This document shows, piece after piece, positions 17,201 through 32,200 of a stretch of 39,572 nucleotides of DNA (positions within the stretch are counted from its first letter, which is position 1; each line of letters opens with the position of its first letter). Location of the stretch: positions 1 through 39,572 of the forward strand of contig JAGVWA010000019.1 in assembly GCA_018304505.1 (NCBI GenBank). The letters are read 5' to 3'. Made by a program: the position numbers and the translations under genes. The notes under the pieces were generated by a model. That model was given only the letters and a program-made list of their open reading frames with translations. It searched no databases and was not told the origin of the DNA. Origin of the DNA: Nanobdellati archaeon. Its GTDB lineage: Archaea > B1Sed10-29 > JAGVWA01.

Positions 17201-20200
17201 TATGAATTCAGTTGCTGCTAGTGATTTGATGCCTATGTAATCCTTGTCGAACAGCGAGAATATTTTATTCCTGTTGAAGAAGATCTGTACGCCTGAGCCC
17301 GAGGCTGCCTTTATGCCTGTGAAGCCGATGCCGTTGCAGTTGCTGTTCGTGGCGTTCGGATATGTAGAGTTCTTGAAGTTCGCAATCAGCGAATACGCGC
17401 CGCCACTGAACGGCCTGCACTCAAACGCAAAGTTATTCGTTGCTGGATCTACAGTCAACCTGAAGTCGTCACTGCCGTCGGTGTTTATGTCAACCAACCT
17501 TACTGCGTCGGTGACTGTATTTGGCTGGAAGTAGATTACGTAGTTCTTGCTAGGCAAGCCTATGGTTCCAGCCAAGTTTATTCCAGTGTAACTTGCAGGA
17601 TCAATAATCGTGTAGTCATCTTGCGCCAAGGTGAGTGCCCCCTGTGTACCAGTGAATGTCGTCACTGAGCCTATCCTTAGGTCGAAGCCTTCAACTGGGA
17701 CTTCATCGTCAGTTGCGAACACCCGGGCGGTGTAGGTGCCTAGTTCAGCTGTCTGGGTAAATGGGCACGTGAAGTTCAATTCAGCTGCCTGGAATGCTAC
17801 AGGTCCAACATTGTCCTCGCATTGTTGTGTAAATGCTGTTACTGATGGCGTTATGAATTCGCCATACACCGAAGTGAGCTGATAGTTGTCTGAAACAAAT
17901 GCGGCTTCGTCAAGTGGCTCGTATATGTTTACTGTCTTGTTCAGCGGATTGAGGTTGAGTATTGAAAGTATTGCTGTTGGGTCGTCTCCTGGGAAGTCGA
18001 CTCCCTGTATTACTGGCAGCAGCGTGTCTTGTGCCTGGAATGTGGCGGTGTCAGTTGCTGATTGCCCGGTTTGGTCAACAGTTGTTACTGAGACTAAGTA
18101 TGCCCCTAGTTGAGATGTGTTGCTGAACGTTCCGACAAAGGTTGCCTGCGTGCTGCCTGCTGTGAAAGTCGGCGTTAATGGAATCACGCCTGCTAATGCG
18201 CCATTTGGCGCGAATACTGTAGCGGTTGCAGTGCCGACGGCGAAGTTGTCTGTCACGTTGGCGGTTATTGTCGTGCTGGTGTATATCTGGGTGTCGTCTG
18301 CGTCTATCGATTGTATCACCGGCGGCTGCAGGTCGACTGTGATATTGAAGACTTCGTCTTGTGCTGTTGATGGTGAATTGTCATTGTCAGTGGCAACTGC
18401 CCTCAAGTTGAATACCCCGCCTGTTGGAGGCACTATGATGCTCTTGAGCTTGATGTATGTTGTCGCTGCCTGTGATTTTATGCCAATGAAGTCGTTGCCG
18501 AACAGCAACAGGACCTTGGCCCGGTTCACAAAGAGCTCCATGCCATTGCCAGTTGCGCCCTTGACTCCAGTGAGGCCAACGGTGTTGCAGCTTGAGTCTG
18601 TTCTGGTTGGCCACGTTCCATTCTGGAAACCGGCCACTAGCTCGTATGATCCACCAGAGAGGTTCTTACATTCTATTGCAAAGTCTTGTGTAACAAAGTC
18701 AATAGTTATCCTTAGGTCATCTTGATTGTCTCCGTTCAAATCAATGAGCCTTACCTGATCTGATATCGAGCCCGGCTCGAAGAAGTTAACGTAGTTGTAA
18801 TTCGGAGAAGCTTGCCTTGTGGCGAAGTTCGTTCCTTGGTAGTTTGTCGGGTCAAGCACCGTGTAGTCGTCGCTGCTTACATATCCTGTTGTCAAACCCC
18901 TGCCGTTTCCGCCGTATTCCCTCAACATGAATTCATTAGCGCCTAAGGTAAAGCTTGGGTTCCAGCTGACGCTGTAAACATTGCCAGGCCCGGGTACTGT
19001 GTCTATGCCAATGCTCACAGGAACACCGTTGAATTGGAAGAACTCAACCTTGTTAATGCCTGATCCTGTGTCAGTTGCAACTGCGGTTACTGTGAATGGT
19101 ATGTCATCAGGGCCGAGTACTTGGTTGTTTACTGGGCTTGTCAATGTGACTTCTGGCGCCGTTGTGTCATCGTCTGTAATCAGTGTTGAGACTACACTTG
19201 AGAAGGTTGAGGCCTTGTCACCAGTGTGGTCGTTGTCGTTGTCTGTGACCTTTACTATCCAGTAGATTGTGTCCCCTTCCTTCGCGTCTCCGATGAATGA
19301 ACTCAATAATGTGGCAGTGCCTGAAATTATGTCAAGCTCGCCGTCATTGACCGTGTCTGAAACGCCCGGGTTGTTGAACGCAAAGTACAGCTTGGCTTCT
19401 GAGATGTCAGAGTTGCCTGTGAACTCGTCTGTGAATGAAACCGACACAAGGATATTTAGGTTTGATGCTGACTCATTGACAACTGCCGGCACGCTTAATG
19501 TCGGGCCCTGCGTGTCATCATCGGCTACTGTTAAGTCGGCAAATGCCATGGCTTGCTGCCAGAACGCGTCGCCTGAGAAGTTGGCGAAGATCGCATTACT
19601 GACCGTACCCGGGACCCTGCCTGCCAATGGAGCAGCTGGTGTGCACGCGAAGTCGCCTGTTGATGCGCTTGATGTTGTTGAGCATGTTTCGAGCGCCTCG
19701 AAAATGCTGTTGTAGTTAGTGTCAACGCCCTGCGACACACTGACAGACCTGAATTCGGCGTCGTCTGACTGTATGTTTCCGCTCAGTGCACAGGTTTGTG
19801 TTTCAGTGCATGTCTTGGAGTCGGCTGTTATTATTGTCTGCTCTGGGTCGACATTCAATGTACCGGTAGCCTGTGCTGCGGTGTAGAACGTGTTGGATAG
19901 TAAGTTTACTGTGATGCTGTAAGTGCCCTGTGCCAGTTGTATTGAGGCTGCTGGCTGACACGTGAATAGTCCCGAGACAATGTTTGCGTCGCACGTTTCT
20001 CCCACGCCCTGTAATGTATCGCCGTCAGCATCCACGAATACCCTTGCCTGCGCGGCCTGCGTCGGTGTTGGCCCGTCGTTTTCTTCTGCGCTTCCTGAAA
20101 CTGCCGGCGTTGGGTCACTGAACCTTGCTAGTACTGTATCGAGGCTTAAGAATAGCGTTTCCTTTGCAATCGTCAGCGTAGCGGTGTCGCTTGATGACGT

Positions 20201-23200
20201 GTAATTCGCTGTGCCTGCAAATGACGCGGTAATGGTAGCAGAGCCTGGGGCTTGTGAAACATTGAAACTGCAGCTTGCGAATCCTGCTCCATCAGTTACG
20301 GCGTTGCATGATTGCGTGCCTGCCGTCAGCGTTATTGTTTCGCCAACAACCGCAGGCCCATCGTCTTCCTGCAGCGTTGCCGACAAGAGACATGAATCAC
20401 TAAAGACACAGTTGGCGTCGTTGGCCGTCATTGTAGTGCCTTCCTTGACAACGTTTATTGTCAGTGAATCAGTGTCAGAGGCTTCGAGGTCTGACACGTT
20501 AAGGACTACCGTCTTGCTGCCAGTGCTCGTGTAAGTGTGTGCAACGCCCGTTGATGTTGTTGGCCCGAAGCTTGTGGAGTCGCCGAAGTTCCACGTGTAG
20601 AACAGCGTGTCAAGGTCCGCGTCTGGGCTGTTTGCAGAACTGAAGCCGAGTGAGTCCCCAACTTGCACTGTTACTGCGTCTGATTCTGCCACTGCTACTG
20701 GCGCCGAGTTCAGTATTGTAGTGACTGCTGTTGCTGATGTTCCTTGTGATGGGAATGAGTCGAATGGTGTGGCTGTGCACTGCCAGATCTCGTTCTTCTT
20801 GGTCTCTGCGCTGTTAATCGTGGGTGTTGATTCTGATCTTATGATTTGCGTTCCGTTTGCTAGAGTTTGTTCCCATTCGTATGCGAAGCTTATGGTGTCG
20901 CCAACGTCAAGGTCAGTCGCCGTGGCAACACATGTCAGCGTGTCAGTTGTCCTCGGATCTGCCGGTGTTATTGTCACTGATGTAATAGTTGGCGGTGTAT
21001 TGACGTCAAGCACGTTCACGTTAACATTGCGCGAGGCTTGTTCGTTGCTCGTGTCAGTCACTGCTACTTGTATTGTTTCTGTGCCGATGAATAATGGGTC
21101 GCCCCATACTGTTAATATAGTGCCTGTGATGTTCACGTTGACGTTCGTTGAACCGACTGCGCTGAAGGTCAATGCGTCGTTGTCAACGTCATTCGCAAAT
21201 GGAGCCAAATCAACTGACCTGAAGTTAGTTGTGGTATTGCTTGATTCATTAACATCAATGTCTGGAATGGCCGCCAGGGTTGGTGCGTCGTTGACTGGCG
21301 TTACATTGACTAATACTGACGTTGAGTCTGTGAATTCAGAATCATTGACCGTAAACACTATGGTTCTTATGCCGTTGAAGTCCGCGTCAGGGGTTATTGT
21401 GACTCCATGCGTTGATGCGTTAATGAATACTGACAAGTTGGCAACTGGCGCTGCTGTCCACACCAAAGCCGACAATGGGGTATCTATGTCAGTGACAAAC
21501 CCATCAAGGTCTAAGCCTGTGAACACTGTGTCCTCTGCAAAGGTTATCGGCGGTATTACCTGAGCCTGCGGCGCGTCGTTCGACACCGTGACTGTGACGA
21601 TGATTGTGTCAGTGTCATTCAAGTTCTCAGGGTCCCTGACAACGAATGTTATTGTTTCCTGGCCGTTGAAGTCCTGTGCGGCTGTGAAATTCACCTTGTG
21701 CTGTTGCGCTGCGCTGCCAATGCTTACAAAGATGTTGGTGTTGCCAGAGAAGGTCCAGATTAACTCGGCCTTAGTATTGTCGGCATCTGTTACGAAGTTG
21801 TCAAGCACTAGCGTATCATCGAATGAGTCCTCTGGGAATGACACGTCAGGCAATGCCGGATCAATTACTGGCCCGTCATTTACTGGCGTCACCGTGACGT
21901 TGACGGTTCTAAATACCACAAATTCGCCATCATTGACTGTTACGTTGAATGTGTCTGCGAGGACTCCTTCTGGGTAGAGGAACGAAAGCACGCAGCTTGA
22001 GTAAGGTGATGCACACAGTATTGCTGAACTTATCTGATACACTGAATTGGAAGTGATTGTTAAATCGTCATTATCTGGGTCGCTGACAAACGGGCCTACA
22101 TTCAGGTTGAAGACGACGTCTTCTGTTGCGTTTTGTGACGGTATTGGATCTATCGTTGGCGGGCTGTTGGCGACTCCGATGATGATCGTCATGTTCTCGG
22201 TGTCGTTGCCCCCGTCAGTGTCTATCGCCGTCAGGGTAATTTCGTCTTCGCCTCCACTTACCCCAATTGGCACCGTGATTTTTAGTTGTGTTCCGCTGTT
22301 TGCTGGCAATGAGGTCTCGAAGTCGATTGTCGCGTCAAGCAGCTGTGGCGTCTCTGCTGAATCAGAAGTCACTAAGTTTGCCCTGTACTGGAAGTACCTG
22401 TTGTCGGGCACCACTGCTATCGATTGCGGTGATGTTGAGAATTCGCTGCCAAATGACTCCCCAGAACACACGGCATCATTACAGCTCCTGAACTGCATCG
22501 TCAGGTTTGTGTCAAAGCCGCCGCTCGTGCTTGCCGGGCCTCCAGTAAAGCGGTCTGCTACCTCGGTTCCAGTGAGCGCCCTGTTGTAAACAATAACCTC
22601 ATCCATTAAGCCGTTGTAGTAGTCATGCGTGCCCTTGCCCACTGTCAAAGGTACGGCGTTGTCGAGGTTGAAGCTTGATGCGGTAAATACGTCGCTCGTG
22701 TCAACCAGTGCTCCGTCAATGTACAGTTTCAGTGTGCTGGTGTCTTTCACGCCTACGATGTGGTGCCATGTTCCAGTTGACAATTCAACATCATTAGTCG
22801 CCTCGATTCCCGTTTTGGCTTCATACAAAGCGCCTGCACCATCATTAAGTGCAGCTTGTCGTGTTGATACATACAACTTGCCGTTGTGAACAGTTAGTTT
22901 CGCGGGCCTGATGGCAACAGTGGCGCCTATTGGTGATCCCCGATCGAGCCATGCGCTGTTGGCTTCGTCCCATTCAAGCAGCTTTTTGTTGCTGACAGCT
23001 GCAGCATATAACCTGCCATTGTACACAGCCAAGTCAGCTAGGAGCGTCTCTAAGGGGAATTGCGATGTCCTATTAACCCAAGCGTTGACGCCGTTCCATT
23101 CAAGCAACACGCCTCTGCCCGCGGCATAGAGCTTTCCATTATACACAGCAATTGAGTTTATGGTCTGACCAGCGCCGCCGACAGTGATCTGCGGTGCCCT

Positions 23201-26200
23201 TTCTGTCCATGAGCTGCCTGTCTCGTTCCATTCAAGCAGCTTTCCAGTAGTTACTGTGGCCCCGTAAAGCTTGCCGTTGTATACTGCCAAAGATTCGATT
23301 TGGTCAGTCGTAACGCCTGCTGGCGTTCCTGCCCGCTGTGTCCACACAGAGCCCCCAGTCCATTCGAACAGCCTGGCGTTAGGCCTTGTTGCGCCGAAGA
23401 GTCGCCCGTTAAACGACACCATAGATTCTATTCCCTGCTGAGCGTTGAGATTTGTCGTAACCCGCGGAATCCACGCGTCAACGCCGTTCCATTCAAGCAG
23501 GTGCCCCAAGTTATCAGATCCAGAAGTACCTGCATACAGCTTGTTATTATGCACTGCCATAGAATGCAATTCATTAGCGCCTGTGTAATCCCCTGCTGCC
23601 CTTACCCATGCGCTCCCACTCCATCTAAACAGGCTATTGGCAGCGCCGTTTGTTGCTGTCCCATATAGAGATCCGTTAAAGTCTATTAGTGCTAACATGA
23701 ATGTATCTGAAGCTGAAAACCGATCAGCAACCTTTGTTAGTGTCGTCGACGGCGCATTGTTATCAATGCCGAATTCTATGTTTCGCTTGTTGCTGTGCGA
23801 TGAGCCGTAGTTGTCAAGCACAGTCAAGTGGTATCCTTTCTTTGCAGCTGTGTCGAATTTACTGATGATGTCCCCGATGTTGTCGTCGCCAGCAGCGTCC
23901 GGGTTCACCCATGCTTCCAGTGTGAACGTGCCAGTGCCGAAGTCAAAGTCCGGATCATCGGAGAAGTCAATGTAATCGTCAATGCCGTCGAAGCTCATAG
24001 CGGTGCCGAAACCAAGCTGGGCAGGTGCGCTGTAGGTCGCGCCGTTGTTGACTCCATTATTTGAGTTTCCGGATGAGTCTGTGATAACGCCTGATGCATC
24101 GTCCATGTGCGCGAGCAGAACACCACCGGTAAGGCCTCCACCTGCTGAACTTGGTTCTAGCGCTGTCCACGTTGCTGTGTTCCATGCCGCGGCTGAGCCT
24201 GCGTCTATTACTCGGCTCGTGAATGTACCTGTGGTTTGTCCTGTACTGAGTTGCACTTCACCTGTGGCTGTTGATTCTGTGCTACTGAATGTGCCCTGGT
24301 TGAAATCGCCCTGCGTGGTGTCTGTCGCTGATCCTGGCGTTATTACCTGGCCAGCGTCGAGGAACTCTGCTTCTACTAGGTCCACGTTGGAAACTGTCCA
24401 CAGAACATCTTGAGGCAAGTCTTCTACATCCGTGACGTTCTGCGTCAAGTTGAGCGTTATGTTCTCGCCTTCGCCCAGGAGTATGCTGCCCGGCAAGCCG
24501 ATAATTATTGGGTTGTCGTTCACTGGGGTTACGTTGAAGGTCACGTCGACCTCATCAAATGACGTGCCGTCAGTGACGTTGAACGTCGCTATCCTTGTAC
24601 CGAAGAAATTGGCTTGCGGGGTTACAGTGACTTGGTGCGGCGGCACTGAATTAATTACAATGGTCAGGTTGCCTGGTTGCGTTGACGCCCAAATTAAGCC
24701 TGATGGGGCAGTGTCAACGTCTGTTACAAAATTATCAAGGCTGAGACCAGTGTATACTGTGTCTTCTACAAACGTCTGTAGGGGTATTGCTGAGATTACA
24801 GGGGCATCGTCCACTGATTCTACAATGACATTGAAGCACTGCTGCGCCGATGTTAGGAAACCGTCGTTTACATTGACACACAATTGCGATGAACCTGAGG
24901 CTTCTGCCTGTGCTATTCCAATCTTGAGGCCACCGGTTACTGATTCCTTGCAGTTAGCTGTGCATGATACGCCAAAGACCGCTGAAACAAGAGTCGGGTT
25001 GCTGTTACTTACTAAGGTGTAGAACAGGTCTGTTGAAGCTGTCTCGGCGTCAAACGCAAATTGGCTTAGGAGCAGCGTTACTGGCGTCACTTGATCCTCA
25101 ATGAGATTCTGTGTTGGTATTGTGCCATTGAAGAACGGCGCCGTGTTCGGTATTTCAATTGTAAGTGTTGTGGTTAGGATGTTGTTTGCCTCATCAAGTT
25201 CTTCTACAACATTACCCGAGTCTGCGAATCCGCGGAGGGTGTGGGAGCCATCTAGTTTGCCTGTGGTATCGTACTGCACGGTGTATGCTGTGGAGTCTAT
25301 TGCATTAGTGAATGTTACTGTTCTTTGGTCTATTATTACTGCTGGGGATTCTGTTTGATCTGTTATTGTTACTGTGAATGCTCCTGGGGCTTTGTTGCCG
25401 ATACTTGACACGGTTATTGAGATGTTTGCAAGGTTGCCCCTCTGCACAGGGTTTTGGAGCACCTGTATTGCTGATACTAAGACATCTGGGATTTCTTCGC
25501 ACGCGTCCCCTGCACCTGTGCCATCTTGGAAGCCGTTGCTGTCTGCCTGTGACGGGTTAAAGACATCTGGACAGTTGTCAATTGGGTCTGCTATGCCGTC
25601 GCCATCAGTGTCGTTGAGGGTCCATGAGAGTTCCCAGAAATCCAATGCCGGGGGCAGGTAATCGGTTTCGATGTTCACTGGTATTATCAATTGCGATGTT
25701 GTCGGCGCTGGTTCTGGCACAACCCCTTCGGGTAGGAAGACATTGATGCTGGTTGTAGAGTCAGGGTTTGTGACAGTAACGTAGTTGCTCGTCATAGAAT
25801 CCTTGGCAATAGCCAGTTCTGCTGACCTGCCTGTGTCAGAAACGGCGAATTCTACTTCCAAGCCGCCGCATTCTGCAGAGCCCAGGCCATGGTCTGGCGA
25901 AACGTCGCTGAAAATGAATTCCCCTGTTGCTGTACAGTAGATCCTCTGGCTGCCATACACTATGATTAGTTCTGGGAAGCCGTCAAAGTCAGCATCGATT
26001 TCCCTGTAGCCTTCTTCATCCTGCGCTGCGGGGATTACAAGGCTTACAACATCGACTGCTGTTGGGGCTGACACTGTAACAAAGCCGAAGTTGCCAGTTG
26101 AATCCATGGTGAACTCTATGGCTGAAGACTCACCTATGGGGGATAATGAAAAGTACTCAATTGGCACATTTGCACAGTTAAAGGCCCCTGAAATTTGGGA

Positions 26201-29200
26201 AATGCCGTTGTTGCTGTCAAGGAACTCCTGCCCGGGGTAGAGGCACTGGATTTCCGATTCATTAATTACTCCGGGGAACTCAGTAGATGCTACTGAGGTA
26301 AACAACCTCATGTCAGAGATGCCGTCATTGTCTAGGTCAATGAATCGCTCAGATGGACCCTCACCAGCTTCAAAGTAGACGGCCAGTTTTCCTGTGGATT
26401 CATCAAATGCAGATGCCTCAAACGTGTCGCCCCACTGGGGCCTTTCAAAGTCATTATCAAATATGGCCAAGTAGTCGGACTGCCACTCCCCCCCATATTC
26501 TTGACTGCTGAACCCACCATCAAGCTCCATGGGGGACTCTGATGGTTTTACACCGAACTTGAATGTCCTCTGTATAATAGGTTTAAGTAGCTGTATCCTC
26601 TGAGTAGTATCATTGGAGCCAACAAATATGGAATCCGAATCCCATGTATCGATTTTTATGACGAGCTCAAAGCTCTTAAAGCTCGTGCTGGTGCCTGTCA
26701 ACAGGCTAGAATACTCAATGCCTACCCCTCCACAACCCCTGAAAGCCTGTATGTTCCCTGTAGTTCCGAAGGTACCTGTATGTGACCAGTCATCGCCAGA
26801 CACTAAGCATGATATTGTAGCTGAAACCCTGCCATTACAAATGCCTCCATCACACAAGCCGTCAAGCTTGTAGTAAAGGTCAGGCTTGGCGTCTTCATTG
26901 AAATCGATAAGCCTCTCAACTACGGTGTTTCTTACACGACTGAAGATCCCAATCAGGTCATTGTTTAAGTCTGTTGATGCAACGTCTGTTGTGCCAGATG
27001 CCACGTCCCAGCTTGAAAGGCTTGCTGGCGGCACGGATGCCTTTATATAATCCCCACCAACATACTCATCAAAGTCTGCCACGCCATCAACATTAATTGG
27101 GCCATAGCTGCTTTCTGTGAAAAAATTAAATATTGCGCTAGGGGCCGGCTGGTTGGCGAAGTAAGCAAGGTCTATCTTGTTCGCAGAAGCAGGGTTTGAA
27201 ACCGTTATGGGTGTTGAAAGTTGCCCTGCGACCAAGCCGATTTCTACGCCCTGAGGCCCGTGACTATCGTATATCGTGAAGCCGTTACACTCGTATAGCA
27301 TAGTCATAGTTGAGAAAATTGAGGAAATTGGCATACCACCGTCCCAATAAACAATGTCGCCATATGTGCCACAGCGCAAGATAGCATCTATGTTACCGAA
27401 CCTGTATATCATAACAATTGTAAAGTCTGGCGTGCCGTCAAGGTTTAAGTCATATCTTCTTTCAAGCCTTGAGTTTAGTGTACTAAGGCCCGCCGACCCG
27501 ACAAAGATACCCACCATGTCCTGAGCGTCATCGCTAATCACGAAATCCTCTCCAGGCCAATTTGCTGGGTCAGATACGATGCTGCCAGCAACGTACTCAT
27601 CTGCCCCACCATATTCTGTTTTATTGCCGTCGATTTTTAACAAGTTGTCCTTGTTTGCAACGAAATGCGTGAATGTGCTCTGCAACATCAGGACATTGTA
27701 ATGCTCTAGCTCCTTGTCATCAGGACTCATGAAGTGCAAAGTCGGATAGGAAACGTCCCTTGTTTCTGACGCCAAAGCCAGGGAATTTGTTGCACCTGCT
27801 GGAATGAGTTTTACCTTGTTTGCAGAGCTGTTCGTACCGAGCACAATGAAACCCGTAGTCGGACCCGCTGTTAAGCTGAGCTCAATGTCAGTGCCAAACT
27901 CTGTTGCATATTCCACGCTGACTTGGCCGCAGATAAAGAAGCCGCTGACGTCGTTCGTCACTGATGTTACTAAGTTAAAAGACCCCCCATCTGTGAACTC
28001 AGATCCTGGGACAAGGCATGAGATCTGCGATCTGAGAATGTGATCTGCAGGCAGGGGTGTTGTGGCATAGCTGCTAAAGTACAAGTCAAAGGTGCCGTCG
28101 TTGTTGAAGTCTACTAATCTTTCTGGTGCTGCGTTGTCCTGTATTGAATATCCTAAGCCGATCTTTGAAAACGCTGGGTCATAAACCACGAAGTCAAGCA
28201 TTTCATTTGAGAACCAGTTGCCCTGATCGCTAAGCGGCAGATTGCCGTCAAGGTAGTCATGATCCGGATATGCGGGGTACTCTGTTGGCTCGTTCATCAC
28301 CCCATCAACTAACAGGCTTGTTGCTGTGTTCGAAACTGCAAATTCAAAGGTCTGTGGAGGCTCGGGTGTTGTCAATGCTAGCGGTTGGAATGACCCTTCG
28401 GGAATCAGCCCTATTCTCCTTGTTGATGTTGGCGTTGTCAGGACCACGTATCCAGTTGCCCCGCTTTTCTTCAAGCCCAGCTCTACGTCTTTCACGGCAG
28501 AGGTAGCGTATGTTACTGTAACGCCTTTGCATTCGAAGGAACCCGAAATGTCCACACCTGCAAGCGTTAAGGCAGTAAAGAGCTCCCCAGGCGCCAGGCA
28601 TTGAATTGTCGTCACTGGGTTTTGAGTGTCAATGTTATTAGTAATCCATCGTGCATCCGGCTCTTGATCATTGTCAAGGTCTATTCGCCTCTCATATACT
28701 ACTGTGCCTTCTGTTATTGACGCAAGCCTGATTTCATTGCTCAGCGCGTTGTAGGCCGCCATTGATGCTGAATCATTTCCCTGCCAGTCTGGCCACTCTC
28801 CAAAGGGCAGCGTTGACACAACGTAGTCCCTTTCCGGGAATGGCCCATATTCGGTTTCCGGGTCTATTTCCCCATCAATTGATGAATCCCCAGCACCAGC
28901 GAAAATGGTGTTGAGTATGTGAGCGAGGTAATTTTGTGTTGCGACAGGCGTTAACAGCCTGACAGCGTATGCAGATGCCTCGCTGGCCACGGTAACGTAA
29001 CCGCTTTTGATGAACGTACTATTTAGGCCAACTTCAATTATAGCCCCTGTTTTAGCGACATCCACTGTGGTGCCGGCACACGTGTTGATTCCGCTTGGCA
29101 GCTCGACTGCTCCTAGGGGCTGCGTTGCGCCTGGTGACATGAGCCTGATTTGTTGGCCATTCCAGTTGGTGGCGGTCTGCGTCATGGTTCCCCCTGGCAA

Positions 29201-32200
29201 CGCGGAAGTAGACAAGTTAAATTCTCCCCTGCCACCACTCAGCCGATAGTGCAACGGCACGCTGGCGCCGCCAGATGTCACACATACTGCATCCGCACCA
29301 ATCAATGGCATGTTACCTAGCGTGACAGAGAAACTGCCGGGGCACTCAAATACCACCTTAAGATCACTACCACGTGGCGTAAGGTGTAAGTCATAGGTGC
29401 CGTCATTGTCAAAATCAAAACGCCTGGTTTCAGTAGGCCCGTTACTAAACGCTGTAACATCTGCGTAAACCGCGATGTAGCCTGCAGGGTCGAATGCGGC
29501 AAAGTCCTGCAGCCTGGCGTCTGTTGCGAACGGCAGCAGGGTTTTCGTGTCATTGATGCCTGCCCCCGTGTATTCAGACGTGTCAACTGCGTCAACTGTT
29601 ATTGAAGCACTCGCCAAGTCGTATGTTATAAGTGATACTGATGCGTCGCCTGCTTTGCAGTACGCTGCCGATGCCCCGGAGGTATCGTTTGAGAACAATG
29701 CAAGGTCTTCAATGCCATCGCCATCAAGGTCAATGCGCCGTTGAATCTCGTCCCCTGTTCCTGCCTCTAGTAGTATGCCAATTTTTCCAGACACTGAATC
29801 ATAGCTCGCCCTATCGTCAACACTCTGAGAGGCCCCCCAGTTTTCAATGTCATCATCTGGGATTGTAAGCTCAACGTACGATGCAGCCCCAGGGTCGTAC
29901 TCTGCGCCAGCCGTTTCGTCACCGTCAATGACAAGCTCGCCCTCAACGTCAGTTAATTGGAAATCAAGAACGCCGTCGAGCTCATAAAACAGGATCAATT
30001 GTTCTGTTGTGTTGTCATATACAGCCGTGTCGTTGCCCGGCCAGTTTTCCTGATCTGACACGTTCTGGTCTATGGTTGTTGAGTTCTCTGTGCCGTTGCC
30101 GTCAAGCACCACTGACTCCTGCGTCGCTGTGACAACAACTTGCTCTCCTATGAGGCTAATGTTGATTGACTTTGGCGAGTCAGGGTTCGATACCCGAACT
30201 GCATCGCCTATTGAGAAGCCGAGTGCCTTGAATTCAATAGCCCCACCATCCGTTATATAATTTATGGTGTGACCAGCACACAGTTCCCCATTTGCAAAGC
30301 TCGGGTTGTCTGCGCATGTGATGCTTGCCGATGAGGGTACGGGCAATCCAGTTTGTAGATCTACTTTAAACAGAGAGTCTTGTGAAGTCATTAATAATTG
30401 GCCTACTGGTAGCAATACCTCTTTAAATGCGACTTCAATGCTTGAACTACCAATAGCATATCTTATCGGCACGCCTCGGCATGTGTCTGAAACTGCCCCT
30501 GCTGTGGGGGCAAACGCTACAAATTCTCCTACACAATCAATCTCACTGCTGCTGCCTGCAAACGAGCCTAGTTTCAAATCTGGGACATTGTCTGCGTCAA
30601 GGTCAAAGTTGCGGAAAGCTTGTCCTGTTAGCGCTTTCAGATAAACAGTTATTTCGCCCATGTTGCTTGAATAAGCTGCGTAGTCTGTTGCATCACCCCA
30701 AAATCCAGCTGTTATGTCTGCTGCAGGCAATGTGCTTGTCGACCCTGGCGCTAATTCTGCAACATACTCTGCGTCTGAAGCATCAATCGCTACAGAAGTT
30801 AAACTTGGCAAGGCAAAGCCGAACCTGGCCGCAGGGTATTCTGTCTCGCCTGGCACAACTAATGAAACTGATTCATCAGAAATGACGATATTGTTTACTA
30901 CAACAAATCCCCTCCCAGTAACAGCAATCAAATCAGTAGTGTTTATACTTACCTCTACACCATTGTCTGGTGCTACGACTGCTGTTACCTGAACATCTAA
31001 ACAAGGTTCTGTGCCGCTGTTGATAGCCTGGTCCGTGTCCACAATGGTTGTACCTTGACAGTCTACGATCACTTGACCTTGTGAAGCGTCACTGGTTATC
31101 GCTAATACCTCTACTGGTTCATTTTCAATCGGGTCGAAGAATGAAACGAACCTTGTTTCTTCTTCAATTCCTCGTAGGTAAATTACCATTCGATTATTAA
31201 CTGAATCATATGCTGCGTATTCTTTTGCAGTTCCCCATGGGAAAACCAAAATGTCCTCTGCTGTATAATTGTCTTGCGTTGTGTATTCATTTGCTAATCC
31301 GTCGATTGTTAGCGGTGTTCTGTCATTTAGTACTAAGAAGTTTGTGGGGGCAGCTGTTCCGCCGATGACTACCCGGCTCGTTACTGCCAGGTCGGACACA
31401 AGGTCATTGTTTAAGTCGTAGCCCCTTGTTTGCCTAGACCCCGGGTTTACCTCGAGGAAAAAGTTCAAATAGTTACTAAAGCCAGTGAAGAGCGCGAACT
31501 CTCCATCTTCTATGTTGCCCCAGCTCTCAAAGATGGCCTCGTTGTCCTGTGGAAAGGCCGATTGATACGCATTAAGCTCCGCGGTATATTCTGACGCGTT
31601 GGCATCAAGCAATACCTCATCATCCACTGCCGCGAGTAGGAAGGGGAAGGTTTGCTCTACATCTTCTAATACTTGGGCGGCAGGCAAGCCCATTCTGGCC
31701 ACGACAGAGTGCACCTTTGGCGACACAGAAGGGTTGTTACTATCAAAATTGATCTTGTACTGGAAGTACCTATTCTCTGTCAAGTTCATAAAACCGGGGC
31801 TGCCTGTTAGTTCCTGGGTATAACCTTCGCCGCTACACTGTGGGTCATCACAAGTCCTTACGCCAATGGTAACAACCTTGTTCCTGTCCAGCAGGCCGTC
31901 ATTGAAGCCCTGGAGGCCAGAGCTGTATCGCTCAAGAACTTCTGCTGATGAAAGGGCTCGCGGATGGAGCTTAATCTCGTCCAAAATTCCATCAAAGTAA
32001 TCAACAAATTGACCAGTTGATCCGAGTGCAGTGAGCTGGTTGAGATCGAGACTACCTTGTAAAAATGAATCTGACGTATCAACCAAGACGCCATCGACAT
32101 ACAATTTAAGCTGGGTTGCTTCCCTGACGCCAACAATATGCGCCATACCCGTATTAGTGTATGGGATGTCTTGCATTGCAACGGAACCGGAACCAACTGA

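Noticed and set aside
19072-19083. Palindrome CAGTTGCAACTG resembling the candidate operator centre
   Set aside because: It lies within coding sequence of the giant gene, with no promoter nearby; probably chance from Val-Ala-Thr codons.
14589-22889. Numerous plus-strand ORFs of 60-320 aa (for example 20607-21563)
   Set aside because: They are antisense to the giant gene, rich in Val/Ser/Ala as expected from complementing its Thr/Asp/Asn codons, and show no domains or ribosome binding sites.
22815-23702. Regularly spaced repeats that might suggest a CRISPR array
   Set aside because: The spacing of about 130 bp, sequence drift and continuous reading frame show they are propeller blades, not CRISPR repeats.
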